The notes under the pieces are model-generated. The model did no database searches and had not been told where the DNA came from. It saw only the letters and a program-made list of their open reading frames with translations. A program made the position numbers and the translations under genes. From NCBI GenBank assembly GCA_017305635.1, contig JAFKKF010000009.1:62001-126000 (forward strand): DNA of 64,000 nucleotides, in the 5' to 3' direction. This stretch comes from Hyphomicrobiales bacterium (lineage in GTDB: Bacteria > Pseudomonadota > Alphaproteobacteria > Rhizobiales > Kaistiaceae). The number at the start of each line of letters is the position of its first letter. The stretch's first letter is position 1. Positions 33,301 through 41,117 of this stretch are shown one piece after another.

Positions 33301-34661
33301 TGCTCGAAGCCGGCTGGAAGGCCGATACCGCGATTCAGGGCCTTGGCCGCTCGAACCGCACCAACCAGGCGCAGCCGCCGCTCTTCCGTCCCGTCGCGAC
33401 CAACGTGAAGGGCGAGAAGCGTTTCCTCTCGACCATCGCGCGGCGGCTCGATTCGCTCGGCGCGATCACCAAGGGCCAGCGCCAGACCGGCGGTCAGGGC
33501 CTCTTCCGTGCCGACGACAATCTGGAATCGCAGCATGCACGCGACGCGCTGCGGCAGTTCTACACGCTGCTTTACGCGGGCAAGGTCGAGTGCTGCACCC
33601 TGGGCGCGTTCCAGGATGCGACCGGGCTTTCGCTCACCGACGCCGACGGCTCGCTGCGCGAGGACCTGCCGCCGATCACAACGTTCCTCAACCGGATGCT
33701 CGCGCTGACCATCGGCATGCAGAACGAGATCTTCGAGGTGTTCGAGCAGCTGCTGACCGCGCGGATCGAAGGCGCCATCGCTTCAGGCGTGTATGATCGC
33801 GGCCTGGAGACGCTGACCGCCGACAGCCTTGCGGTGACCGAGCGGCGCACGGTCTTCACGCATCCGGCCACCGGCGCGACCACCAGCATCTTCACGATCG
33901 CCCGCAAGGACCGCAACCGGCCGCTCACGCTCGAAGACGCGCTGGCGACGTTCGATAGCGGCCGCGGCCGGCTCCTGCACAACCAGAGCTCGGGCCGCGC
34001 CGCGTTGGAGGTGCCCGCGCCAAGCCTGATGTTAGACGACGGCAGCGTCGAACGCCGTGTGCGCCTGCTCCGGCCGCTCGGACAGCAGGCGTTCGGCCGC
34101 GATGCACTCGCCGACACGCATTGGCGGCCCGTCGATCGCGATGTCTTCGCCAGGGCGTGGCAGGAGGAGATCGCGAGCCTCCCGGAGTTCTCGGAGTCGA
34201 CCCTGCACATCGTCACCGGCCTGCTGCTGCCGATCTGGCGCCGGCTCCCCGACGAGAACTGCCGCGTCTATCGCCTGCAGACCGATGCCGGCGAGCGGAT
34301 CGTGGGAAGGCTGGTGTCGCCCGCCGCTCTCGGCGCGCTGTGCCGCAATCTCGGGCTGGACGACGTGCCGGAACTCGCGCCCGACCAGGCGTGGCAGACG
34401 CTGCTCGAAGGCAAGTCCGTCCTGCAGCTTGCGGACGGGCTGCAGCTGCGCCGCGTGCGCGTGATGAACGATCACCGCGTCGAGCTGACCGGCTTCACGC
34501 CGAGCATGCGCGATCGCCTCACCGCGATGGGCCTCACCCACGAGATCATCTCGTGGAAGCTGCGCATGTTCGTGCCGGTGACGTCCGGCGGCCCGGCGGT
34601 GATCGCGCGGCTGATAGAGCGACACCCGGTGACTGCCATCGCTGACCGCGCGGCGGCATAG
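30303..34661 (+). CDS. Strawberry-notch-like protein: methyltransferase-helicase fusion
   Basis: 1452 residues. The N-terminal Rossmann methyltransferase-like domain has LEPSAGTGMLAIFAALA and VVLMNPPFSAGAKVDG (NPPF about residue 220). A superfamily 2 helicase core follows: WFLGDGTGAGKGRQAAGILL (Walker A-like, about 502), GVIIFDEAHAMGNAAPGKGE (DEAH, about 612), VVYVSATGATGVQNLAYAQR. The Strawberry-notch C domain comes next (VFSDAGGTGRSYHADLGARN, AIQGLGRSNRTNQAQPPLFR). Such giants are common on alphaproteobacterial plasmids and ICEs and may modify or protect entering DNA; the precise role is unproven. Intact, one continuous frame. Confidence 0.88.
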   Translation: MNALDFAAASAAVSDSALSSQTPDFDRSVAIFGAAEGLPPLLAAGRAITSHALRDAMTAAFGGTDAQGFWQWKDAYEACETAQVLFLRKYGAAMQAKAGDPAVLLGMLQKLAGLLPSHTKRTAESEALQQLSTPLPLAFIAARAAGLIPSDIVLEPSAGTGMLAIFAALAGGRLALNEPADTRAGLLGYSFPGVAVTRHDAAHLHDYLDAALVPSVVLMNPPFSAGAKVDGRVADAALRHISSALARLPDGGRLVAITGANLSPDNPSWRDAFIRLQDRASVVFSAGIDGKLYARHGTTVDTRLTVIDKVPSERADTFPASPGLAKDAPTLLSWVQAHVPPRRPCTGANMPETPALTAATRAVRPAVKPKPATPDTTATELTYETCDWAPSKSGRLRETIYEPYGLQSIRIPGVAAHPTALVQSAAMASVAPPKPSYRPHLPAAVITDGLLSDAQLESVIYAGEAHSGHLAGTWVVDETFDNIAAAPEDAENAVRFRRGWFLGDGTGAGKGRQAAGILLDNWLKGRRRALWISKSDKLIEDAQRDWSALGQERLLIQPLSRFRQGTPITLAEGILFTTYATIRSQEREGKASRVAQIVAWLGRDFDGVIIFDEAHAMGNAAPGKGERGDVAASQQGKAGLRLQHALPNARVVYVSATGATGVQNLAYAQRLGLWGGEDFPFATRAEFVQAVEAGGVAAMEVLARDLKALGLYAARSLSYEGVEYELTEHTLTEEQIAIYDAYAGAFQIIHRNLDAAMEAANITSASGTLNAQAKSAARSAFESSKQRFFAHLITSMKTPTLIRSIERDLTDGHAAVVQIVSTGEALMERRLAGIPTEEWNDIQVDITPREYVLDYLLHSFPTQLFEQFSDEEGNICSRPVEIDGQPVQCREAVERRDELIAHLASLPPVPGALDQIVQRFGTDEVAEVTGRSRRIVRRNGSDGIARLAVENRAGSANLAEAQAFQDDEKRILVFSDAGGTGRSYHADLGARNRRLRVHYMLEAGWKADTAIQGLGRSNRTNQAQPPLFRPVATNVKGEKRFLSTIARRLDSLGAITKGQRQTGGQGLFRADDNLESQHARDALRQFYTLLYAGKVECCTLGAFQDATGLSLTDADGSLREDLPPITTFLNRMLALTIGMQNEIFEVFEQLLTARIEGAIASGVYDRGLETLTADSLAVTERRTVFTHPATGATTSIFTIARKDRNRPLTLEDALATFDSGRGRLLHNQSSGRAALEVPAPSLMLDDGSVERRVRLLRPLGQQAFGRDALADTHWRPVDRDVFARAWQEEIASLPEFSESTLHIVTGLLLPIWRRLPDENCRVYRLQTDAGERIVGRLVSPAALGALCRNLGLDDVPELAPDQAWQTLLEGKSVLQLADGLQLRRVRVMNDHRVELTGFTPSMRDRLTAMGLTHEIISWKLRMFVPVTSGGPAVIARLIERHPVTAIADRAAA

Positions 34662-34671
34662 GGAGCGCGCC

Positions 34672-35754
34672 ATGACGATGCGCGATACCCCCGCCGACCT
34701 TGCGCGGGCGCTTGCCCGCAACGCCGAATCCGTCTGCCGGCGTTACCTGCCGAACGGCCGGCGCGAGGGACGCTATTGGCTCGCGGGCGATACGGCCGGC
34801 AATCCCGGGCGCTCGCTGTTCGTGCGCCTGCACGGCCCGGAATCGGGCATGGGTGCGGCCGGCAAGTGGACCGACGCCGCGACCGGCGAGCACGGTGACC
34901 TGCTCGATCTGATCCGCGCCCGTTGCGGACTCGCCTCGTTCCGCGACGCGGCCGACGAAGCGCGGCGGTTCCTCTCGCTGCCGCGTCGTGATCCGCCGCC
35001 AGCGCCGTCCCCGGATCACCCGCGCCCGACGCAAGTACGCATCGAGGCCGCCCGCCGGCTCTTCGCTATGGCGCAGCCGCTTCTCGGGACGCTGGCCGCG
35101 GCCTATCTGCGCACGCGCGGGATCGGCGATCTTACCGGCACGTCCGCGCTTCGCTTTCATCCGGCCTGCTACTACCGCGACGGCACGGGCGCGACGGTCA
35201 CGCTCCCCGCGCTGCTCGCCGCCGTGACCGACGATGCCGGGCGCATCATGGGCGTCCACCGCACGTATCTTGCCGCCGACGGCTCCGGCAAGGCTGATCT
35301 CGCCACCCCGCGCCGGGCAATGGGCTCATTGCTCGGTCACGGCGTCCGGCTCGGCTTCGGTCGCAATGTCCAGCCCCATGTTATCGCCGCCGGCGAAGGC
35401 CTTGAGACGATGCTCTCGCTGCGGCAGCTGATGCCCGCGATGCCGATGATCGCCGGCCTGTCCGCCGCCCATCTCGGCGCGTTGTTGATCCCGCCCGGCG
35501 TGCGCCGGCTTTATCTCGCGCTTGATGCCGACGGGGCCGGCCGGGAAGGAACGCGGCGGCTGGCAGAGCGCGCGCGGCAGGCGGGAATCGAGGCGTTGAC
35601 GCTGCGTTCTGCCCTTGGCGACTTCAACGACGATCTTCGCCACCCGTTTTCTGATCCCCGCGAAGGGGATCAGCAGGGAGTCGGAACGGAACGCGTGCGG
35701 CTTGGCCTCCTGCGCCAGCTCGCCCCGGGTGATGCCGCGCGCTTCGTTTCTTGA
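34672..35754 (+). CDS. Toprim-domain protein (primase-like)
   Basis: 360 residues. N-terminal region ADLARALARNAESVCRRYLP and GDLLDLIRARCGLASFRDAA, a DUF7146-type middle (LRFHPACYYRDGTGATVTLP, GVHRTYLAADGSGKADLATP), then Toprim: VIAAGEGLETMLSLRQLMPA (catalytic Glu) and RRLYLALDADGAGREGTRRL (DxD). Likely a plasmid-type primase fragment for replicating the transferred strand. It starts 10 bases after the Strawberry-notch-like gene, in one operon. The C-terminal ~45 residues are poorly conserved-looking. Confidence 0.85.
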   Translation: MTMRDTPADLARALARNAESVCRRYLPNGRREGRYWLAGDTAGNPGRSLFVRLHGPESGMGAAGKWTDAATGEHGDLLDLIRARCGLASFRDAADEARRFLSLPRRDPPPAPSPDHPRPTQVRIEAARRLFAMAQPLLGTLAAAYLRTRGIGDLTGTSALRFHPACYYRDGTGATVTLPALLAAVTDDAGRIMGVHRTYLAADGSGKADLATPRRAMGSLLGHGVRLGFGRNVQPHVIAAGEGLETMLSLRQLMPAMPMIAGLSAAHLGALLIPPGVRRLYLALDADGAGREGTRRLAERARQAGIEALTLRSALGDFNDDLRHPFSDPREGDQQGVGTERVRLGLLRQLAPGDAARFVS

Positions 35755-36041
35755 AAGAGAGTTCGTCCTTTCCTCGCGGCATGAAGAGGGCCGCGCCCGC
35801 GGGCCTTTCTTGATAGGCGATCGTGGCGGCAGTGCGTCCGGGAGCGGCAATGGCGGCCGCGCGGTTTTTTCCCCGCGCCGTTCCGGCGCTCCTCGCGCAA
35901 GTCAAAAAACCCCGCGTTCCGCCATCCTTCACTTCGTTCCGGCCGCAAAGGGGCGGTGCCGGCCCGGCCGCGTGCCGCCAAGTGACCGCCGAAAGGCCGC
36001 GGAGGGCGCGGCCTCACGCCCGCGAACGAAAGGACTTCTCT

Positions 36042-36974
36042 ATGTCTCTCTTTGACACTTCAGACGACGCGGCCGAACATCACCGCGGATCTTCCACAGC
36101 GGCGGTCATCGCCGAGCTGCAGCTCTACGGCTACCGCCCGCGGCAGGACGAGCCCGACCACCGGCCGCTGCCGGACGAGATCGCGGTCAATACCGCGCTT
36201 ACCGACATCTTCGACGCCTTCGTCGTATCGCTCTCCGACACGCGCCTGGAGCCGGACCTTGAATCGCTCCTCTGGGGCGCCGTCAATCTCTTCCACCGCG
36301 CCGTCGACCGCGCGCAGCGCGATCTCGACACCAACGAGGACGCCCAGCGCCGCAGCCAAGAGGAGCAGGACGGCTCGGAAATCCGCTCCGTCGAGCTTGA
36401 GCGGCTGGTCGCGGAAGGGATCAGCAATATCGAACGCCGCAACACGTTCGAGTTCATGCGCGACCGCGCCGCCGAGCTCTTCGAGGCGCACACCGGCTCC
36501 GCCTGGACGCCGCGTGCCGGCTCGATGGTCAATCACCGGGCCATGACGGCCGCGCTGATCGACAGCCGCGACTTCATCGCCGCGAAGCGCCGCGCCGAGA
36601 CGGAAGTGCTCCTGCCCGAAGGCACGCGCATCGCTTTCGCCGGCGGCATGGAGTGCAACGATCACAAGGCGATCTGGGCCGCGCTCGACCATGCCCGCGG
36701 CAGGCACCCGGACATGGTGCTGCTGCATGGCGGCAGCCCGAAGGGCGCCGAGCGCATCGCCGCCTGCTGGGCCGATTCCCGCAAGGTGCAGCAGGTCGTC
36801 TTCAAGCCCGACTGGACGCGGCACGCCAAGGCCGCGCCGTTCAAGCGCAACGACGCGCTGCTCGGGACGATGCCCAAGGGCGTCATCGTCTTCCCCGGCT
36901 CGGGCATCACCGGGAACCTCGCCGACAAGGCGAAGCGCCTGGGCATCCCGGTGTGGCGGTGCGGCGGCGCGTGA
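36042..36974 (+). CDS. DUF2493 / SLOG-domain protein
   Basis: 310 residues, starting at ATG 36042 after CGAAAGGACTTCTCT. The N-terminal half is helical (AVIAELQLYGYRPRQDEPDH, TDIFDAFVVSLSDTRLEPDL). The C-terminal YspA/SLOG Rossmann domain has IAFAGGMECNDHKAIWAALD, MVLLHGGSPKGAERIAACWA, PDWTRHAKAAPFKRNDALLG and VIVFPGSGITGNLADKAKR. SLOG domains bind nucleotides or their derivatives. Standard neighbour of ArdC and Toprim genes in ICEs; function unknown. It is preceded by a 287-base GC-rich gap (35755-36041) in which I see no gene. Confidence 0.85.
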   Translation: MSLFDTSDDAAEHHRGSSTAAVIAELQLYGYRPRQDEPDHRPLPDEIAVNTALTDIFDAFVVSLSDTRLEPDLESLLWGAVNLFHRAVDRAQRDLDTNEDAQRRSQEEQDGSEIRSVELERLVAEGISNIERRNTFEFMRDRAAELFEAHTGSAWTPRAGSMVNHRAMTAALIDSRDFIAAKRRAETEVLLPEGTRIAFAGGMECNDHKAIWAALDHARGRHPDMVLLHGGSPKGAERIAACWADSRKVQQVVFKPDWTRHAKAAPFKRNDALLGTMPKGVIVFPGSGITGNLADKAKRLGIPVWRCGGA

Positions 36975-37120
36975 GCGCCGTCTCCTCCAGCATTCAGTCA
37001 GACATCCCGCCGGAATAATGCCATGTATACTTGACACGTAAGCGATGTAATTGACTATCTTACAGTACTTCTGATATGTTCCGTATTTATACTTTCAAGG
37101 TATTCTATTTGGAGGGCCAA

Positions 37121-37717
37121 TTGTCTGCTGCAAGAAATAAAGCGAAGAATCCCGTAATCATCATTCGAGACCGCTTCGGCAAGGCGATCATGAAGGTTCC
37201 CAAGGCGGCTATCGAATTGGACGCGGATCGCCGCCATGTGCGACCCGGTGCCAGTGATACAAATGGCGTCGGTGCCCTCAAGCCGGGTGACCGCATGCCC
37301 GACGGGACCATCTTCGCCGGGATTTCGCCCGCGTTGGGACGCCGGATTTTTGTCGCTCCACAAGATGCGTCTGTAGCCATGAAGTGGAAAGCAGCGCAGC
37401 TTTACGCTCTCGATCTCGATGCGCACGGCCACCAGGACTGGAAGGTGCCTTCACGCGAAGAACTCGAGCTCCTCTATCGGAACCGCAACAAGGGCGCCCT
37501 GAAAGGCACCTTCAATGCGCGGGGCCGCTACTGGTCGTCCGAAGCGCCTTCGGGAATTGTAGTCACCGGCACTCTCGCCGACGTGCTGGCGGCCCGCATG
37601 CTCGTGAGGACACCGACAGACGCCTTGTGGCGCCGCTTCAGCGACGGCCGCGAACGGTGGGACTGGCCGTCCTGCGAAGCGTTGGTGCGTCTCGTCCGGT
37701 CGGAGCCTTGCTCGTAG
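37121..37717 (+). CDS. DUF1566-like (lectin-fold) protein
   Basis: 198 residues from TTG 37121, chosen because GGAGG lies at an ideal distance (37111-37115). TTGACA/TTGACT promoter boxes at 37031-37056 put transcription start close to or past the ATG at 37076. The middle matches DUF1566: GDRMPDGTIFAGISPALGRR, HQDWKVPSREELELLYRNRN, NARGRYWSSEAP, and RWDWPSCEALVRLVRS. The same fold recurs in the exported proteins at 47.6 and 56.8 kb, but this copy has no signal peptide. Possibly cytoplasmic. Confidence 0.7.
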   Translation: MSAARNKAKNPVIIIRDRFGKAIMKVPKAAIELDADRRHVRPGASDTNGVGALKPGDRMPDGTIFAGISPALGRRIFVAPQDASVAMKWKAAQLYALDLDAHGHQDWKVPSREELELLYRNRNKGALKGTFNARGRYWSSEAPSGIVVTGTLADVLAARMLVRTPTDALWRRFSDGRERWDWPSCEALVRLVRSEPCS

Positions 37718-38000
37718 CCGCAGGCACGCCGCGCCGCTTAAGGCCTCGGCGCGGAAGATCTAGTTGCCCTCCTGACGTTCTGAATCGATGTCGCCGATCC
37801 GGGCTCGCCATGGCGGGATATCCCGCATCTGCCGCCTTTTTCGTCTCGCGCCGCCAGGGCCTTCCGGCGATCAACCCGTCCTCCGGAGGGTCCGCTACGC
37901 CGTGGCGTGCGGCCTTGCAGGTGATCGCGGCCCGTGCCGGAGCGCTCCGGGCGCCCGTTAGCGCGGGGATGGTCCCCGCCGCAAAAGACGGGAACCCACA

Positions 38001-38183
38001 ATGGCCGACAATCTGGAACTCGCAGGACAGGTCGCCCTCGATCTCGCCCGCACGATGATGATCTGCGTGACGCTGTTCAAAAGCGATGGCGGTTACGCCG
38101 TGGTACCGTCCGATGACTTCGACGGCGATCCCGAAACAATCGTCCACGAATACGATCCGTTTCAACCATGGCGCCGCCGGTAA
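38001..38183 (+). CDS. Small conserved-looking ICE protein
   Basis: 60 residues: MADNLELAGQVALDLARTMM, ICVTLFKSDGGYAVVPSDDF, DGDPETIVHEYDPFQPWRRR. A short helix then a beta-rich acidic end. A hairpin (GCGGGGA-3 bases-TCCCCGC, 37963-37979) lies upstream. Similar short proteins with a PSDxFDGDP...EYDPF ending accompany ICE genes. Function unknown. Confidence 0.6.
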   Translation: MADNLELAGQVALDLARTMMICVTLFKSDGGYAVVPSDDFDGDPETIVHEYDPFQPWRRR

Positions 38184-38188
38184 CGCCA

Positions 38189-38455
38189 ATGACGAGGCGT
38201 CGGGCGGTCTCCATGTTATGGTCCCTGACCGACAACCGGGGGCTGCCGCGACAGATGCTTGCGCCGGGCGCCATTCGACATCCTGCCGTCCGTGCCGCGG
38301 CGCTCCGCTTTGAGCGTGAGACCGGCCGGCGCCTTGCCGACGAGCTTGGGGATGAGCGCGACGAGGGCATCATCGCGATTTTCCTGATCGTCGCCGGCTA
38401 TCCGCCGGATGATCCCGATCCGGGCGGCGGCGAGCCTGCCCGGCGCGCGGCATAG
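38189..38455 (+). CDS. Hypothetical small protein
   Basis: About 88 residues from ATG 38189 (frame open from 38168). Basic N-terminus (TRRRAVSMLWSLTDNRGLPR), then AAALRFERETGRRLADELGD and EGIIAIFLIVAGYPPDDP. It may encode a small helical protein; coding status is less certain than for its neighbours. It ends eight bases before the AddB-like start. Confidence 0.4.
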   Translation: MTRRRAVSMLWSLTDNRGLPRQMLAPGAIRHPAVRAAALRFERETGRRLADELGDERDEGIIAIFLIVAGYPPDDPDPGGGEPARRAA

Positions 38456-38462
38456 CTGCGAT

Positions 38463-41117
38463 ATGCAGCGCCACTCGGTCATCGTCGAAGGCCCGCTGGC
38501 ATTCCGGATGCGCCGCCTGCGCGCGGCAAGGGAAAGCGACCACGGCCTCCAGATCCTGACGCTGCCGCTGCTCGCCGCCAGACTTGCCGGCGGATTTTGC
38601 CGTCCCGCGGCGCGGCAGGAGCTGGATCCGGCGATCCGCGCCGCCCTGGCGGCCGGCGGTCTTGCCGATCTTGAGGGCATCCGCGAATTGCCTGGCATGA
38701 CACGGGCGGTTGGCCGGACGCTCGCAAGCCTCTGGGATGCCGACATCGACCCGGCCACATTCGCCGATCGCAGCCCGCGGCTTGCCGACATTGCGCTGCT
38801 CGATGTTCGTGTGCGGGCGGCGCTCCCGCCGGGTGTGCTTGCTCCCCCTGATCTTCGCCGTGCAGCCCTTGCCCGCGTCTCCCACGCGCCCTCGGTGATC
38901 GGGGCCACCGAGCTGGACCGCCTCGGCTTTATCCCGCCGGTGTGGCGGTCTCTTCTCGGCTCGCTCGCTGCCGTCATCCCCGTTCGCTGGCACAATCCTT
39001 CGGTCACCGACGCTGCATGGTTCCCCGGCGAAACGACGCACAATCCCGCGCCGGTCCCCGCGGTGCCGGAGTCCGTTTGCTGCGCCGATCCACGTGCAGA
39101 AGCCGTCGAGGCGCTGCGCTGGGCGCGCCATCTTCTTTCATCCGGCCGCGCGCGTCCCGAAGACATCGCGATCACGGCCACGGCGACGACGGTGTGGGAC
39201 GACCATTTTCTTGCACTATCGGAAAGCGCAGAGCTGCCGCTGCACTTCTCGCACGGCGTCCCGGCGCTCTCGCTCCGTCCCGGGCAGGAGTGCGCCGCGC
39301 TCGCCGACGCGCTGGTCGGCGGCCTTAGCCAGGATCGCATCCGGCGGCTGTTCGCGCATGCGGCTGGGGCTGCGCGGGCGCTTCGTGACCTGCCGCGTAA
39401 CTGGGCGGCGGGGTTGCCGCCGGAAGCAGGGCTATTCGAGTTCGACCACTGGCGCGTTGCCCTCGATCGCGCGGCCGCCGAGCGCTTGGACGGCCTCGAT
39501 CCGCGTCCGCAGGTACTGCCCGTTCTCGAACTCATCGTGCGCGGCCCCGAGGCAGCGGCCGAAGCGGGCGAACGGCTTCTCCCTGCCGGCGCGATCGCTT
39601 TCTGGCAGGAAGCCCTGCGGCGGGCGCCGGCCGGCGCCCTTGAATACGCGCTGCGGGATCTGCGCGTTGCCGACGGCAAGGATCCCGGCGCGTGCGTCGT
39701 CTGGTGCCCTGCCGCTCACCTTGCCGGCGCGCCGCGCCCCTGGGTGCGCCTCATCGGCATGACCAGCCGGGGCTGGCCCCGCCGGGGCGGCGATGATCCC
39801 CTGCTGCCCGCCCACGTCCTCGACCCGCATCTTTTGGATCCCGATCCGGTGACCGAGCGCGATCGCCGCGCATTCCGTGTCATCCGGGCCGCCGCGAACG
39901 GCGGATGCGTGCTTTCGCGCAGCACCCGCAGCGCCCAGGGGACGATGCAGGCGCCGGCGGCGCTGCTGCCGCGCGAACCGGCCGCTGTTCTCAAGCGCGG
40001 GCGCATCCCGCTGCATGCGTTCAGCGAGAGCGACCGCCTTCTCGCCCGTCCGCAGGAAGCAAGGGCGTTGCCCTACGTCGCCTCCGCCGCAGCATGCTGG
40101 CGCAGCCGCCGCGTACCCGATATCGGCGCCCACGACGGGGTGGTGCGTGCGGCGCACCCGGCGCTCGCCAGTGCGCTCGGCCGGACCCACTCCGCAACCT
40201 CGTTGCGCCTGCTGCTCCGCGACCCCCTCGGCTTCTCATGGCGCTACGCCCTCGGCTGGCGTGCTGCCGTCGGCGAGGAACAACCGCTGACGATCGACGC
40301 CCGCATTTTCGGCGAACTGGTACACGAGCTGCTGCGGATCGCCGTCGACCTGCTGGAGCCTGATCCGGGATATCTGCGGGCCGCGCGTCACGAGATCGAG
40401 GAGGCGCTCGCCCGCGCCGCGGACGCGGTAACTGCCGCCTGGCCGCTCGAGCGGGCAACGCCGCCGCCGCTTCTCTGGCGCCACACGGTTGACAAGGCGG
40501 CTGCTCTCGGTCTTCGGGCGCTGGTGCAGGAGGAGAGCTTCCGGCCCGGGACGCGGAGCTGGACGGAAGTGCCTTTCGGCGATCCGGATTCGGAGCGCGA
40601 CACGGCGACCCTGCCGTGGGACCCGCGAGCGGAGGTCATCGTTGGCGAGACGGGCATTCGCCTGCTGGGGAACATCGACCGTCTCGATCTCAACACCAAC
40701 GGCGATATCCGCGTCTCCGACTACAAGACCGGCGCGGTACCGAAAAAGCCGGACAGTCTCGTTCTCGGCGGCGGAGCGGAACTGCAGCGCGCGATCTACG
40801 CGCTCGCGGCGCGGTGCCTGCTGCCCGGCGAGCGGCGGATCGCGGCAAGGCTCCTCTTCCTTCGCGGCGAGGATCCAAAGCCGCTGCGGCTGCAGGATAG
40901 CCGGGTGGACGACGCCATCGCGCAGCTTTGCCGGGTCGTCGAAACCGGCATCGCGGCGCTCAAAGACGGCAAGACACTGCCCGGGCCTGACGCGAAAGAA
41001 CCGTGGAACGATCTGCGCCTCGCGCTGCCGGCCGCGCCGGGGGTGTATTTCCGGGTGAAGCAGGGGGCGCTCGCCCGCGCTCAGGCCGACCTCGCCCGCG
41101 TCTGGAGCGCGCCGTGA
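38463..41117 (+). CDS. AddB-like PD-(D/E)XK nuclease-helicase protein
   Basis: 884 residues from ATG 38463. The N-terminal two thirds resemble the inactivated helicase of AddB/RexB-type proteins (GLQILTLPLLAARLAGGFCR, RWARHLLSSGRARPEDIAIT, PVLELIVRGPEAAAEAGERL, RLIGMTSRGWPRRGGDDPLL). The C-terminal nuclease has RIFGELVHELLRIAVDLLEP, LLGNIDRLDLNTNGDIRVSD YKTG (catalytic D...D-Y-K near residue 753) and LQRAIYALAARCLLPGERR. With the next gene it forms a double-strand-end resecting pair. Its stop overlaps the AddA-like start by four bases (GTGA). Confidence 0.82.
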   Translation: MQRHSVIVEGPLAFRMRRLRAARESDHGLQILTLPLLAARLAGGFCRPAARQELDPAIRAALAAGGLADLEGIRELPGMTRAVGRTLASLWDADIDPATFADRSPRLADIALLDVRVRAALPPGVLAPPDLRRAALARVSHAPSVIGATELDRLGFIPPVWRSLLGSLAAVIPVRWHNPSVTDAAWFPGETTHNPAPVPAVPESVCCADPRAEAVEALRWARHLLSSGRARPEDIAITATATTVWDDHFLALSESAELPLHFSHGVPALSLRPGQECAALADALVGGLSQDRIRRLFAHAAGAARALRDLPRNWAAGLPPEAGLFEFDHWRVALDRAAAERLDGLDPRPQVLPVLELIVRGPEAAAEAGERLLPAGAIAFWQEALRRAPAGALEYALRDLRVADGKDPGACVVWCPAAHLAGAPRPWVRLIGMTSRGWPRRGGDDPLLPAHVLDPHLLDPDPVTERDRRAFRVIRAAANGGCVLSRSTRSAQGTMQAPAALLPREPAAVLKRGRIPLHAFSESDRLLARPQEARALPYVASAAACWRSRRVPDIGAHDGVVRAAHPALASALGRTHSATSLRLLLRDPLGFSWRYALGWRAAVGEEQPLTIDARIFGELVHELLRIAVDLLEPDPGYLRAARHEIEEALARAADAVTAAWPLERATPPPLLWRHTVDKAAALGLRALVQEESFRPGTRSWTEVPFGDPDSERDTATLPWDPRAEVIVGETGIRLLGNIDRLDLNTNGDIRVSDYKTGAVPKKPDSLVLGGGAELQRAIYALAARCLLPGERRIAARLLFLRGEDPKPLRLQDSRVDDAIAQLCRVVETGIAALKDGKTLPGPDAKEPWNDLRLALPAAPGVYFRVKQGALARAQADLARVWSAP

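Noticed and set aside
37076-37120. ATG 37076 as start of the DUF1566-like gene
   Set aside because: Promoter boxes overlap it and an ideal ribosome site precedes TTG 37121.
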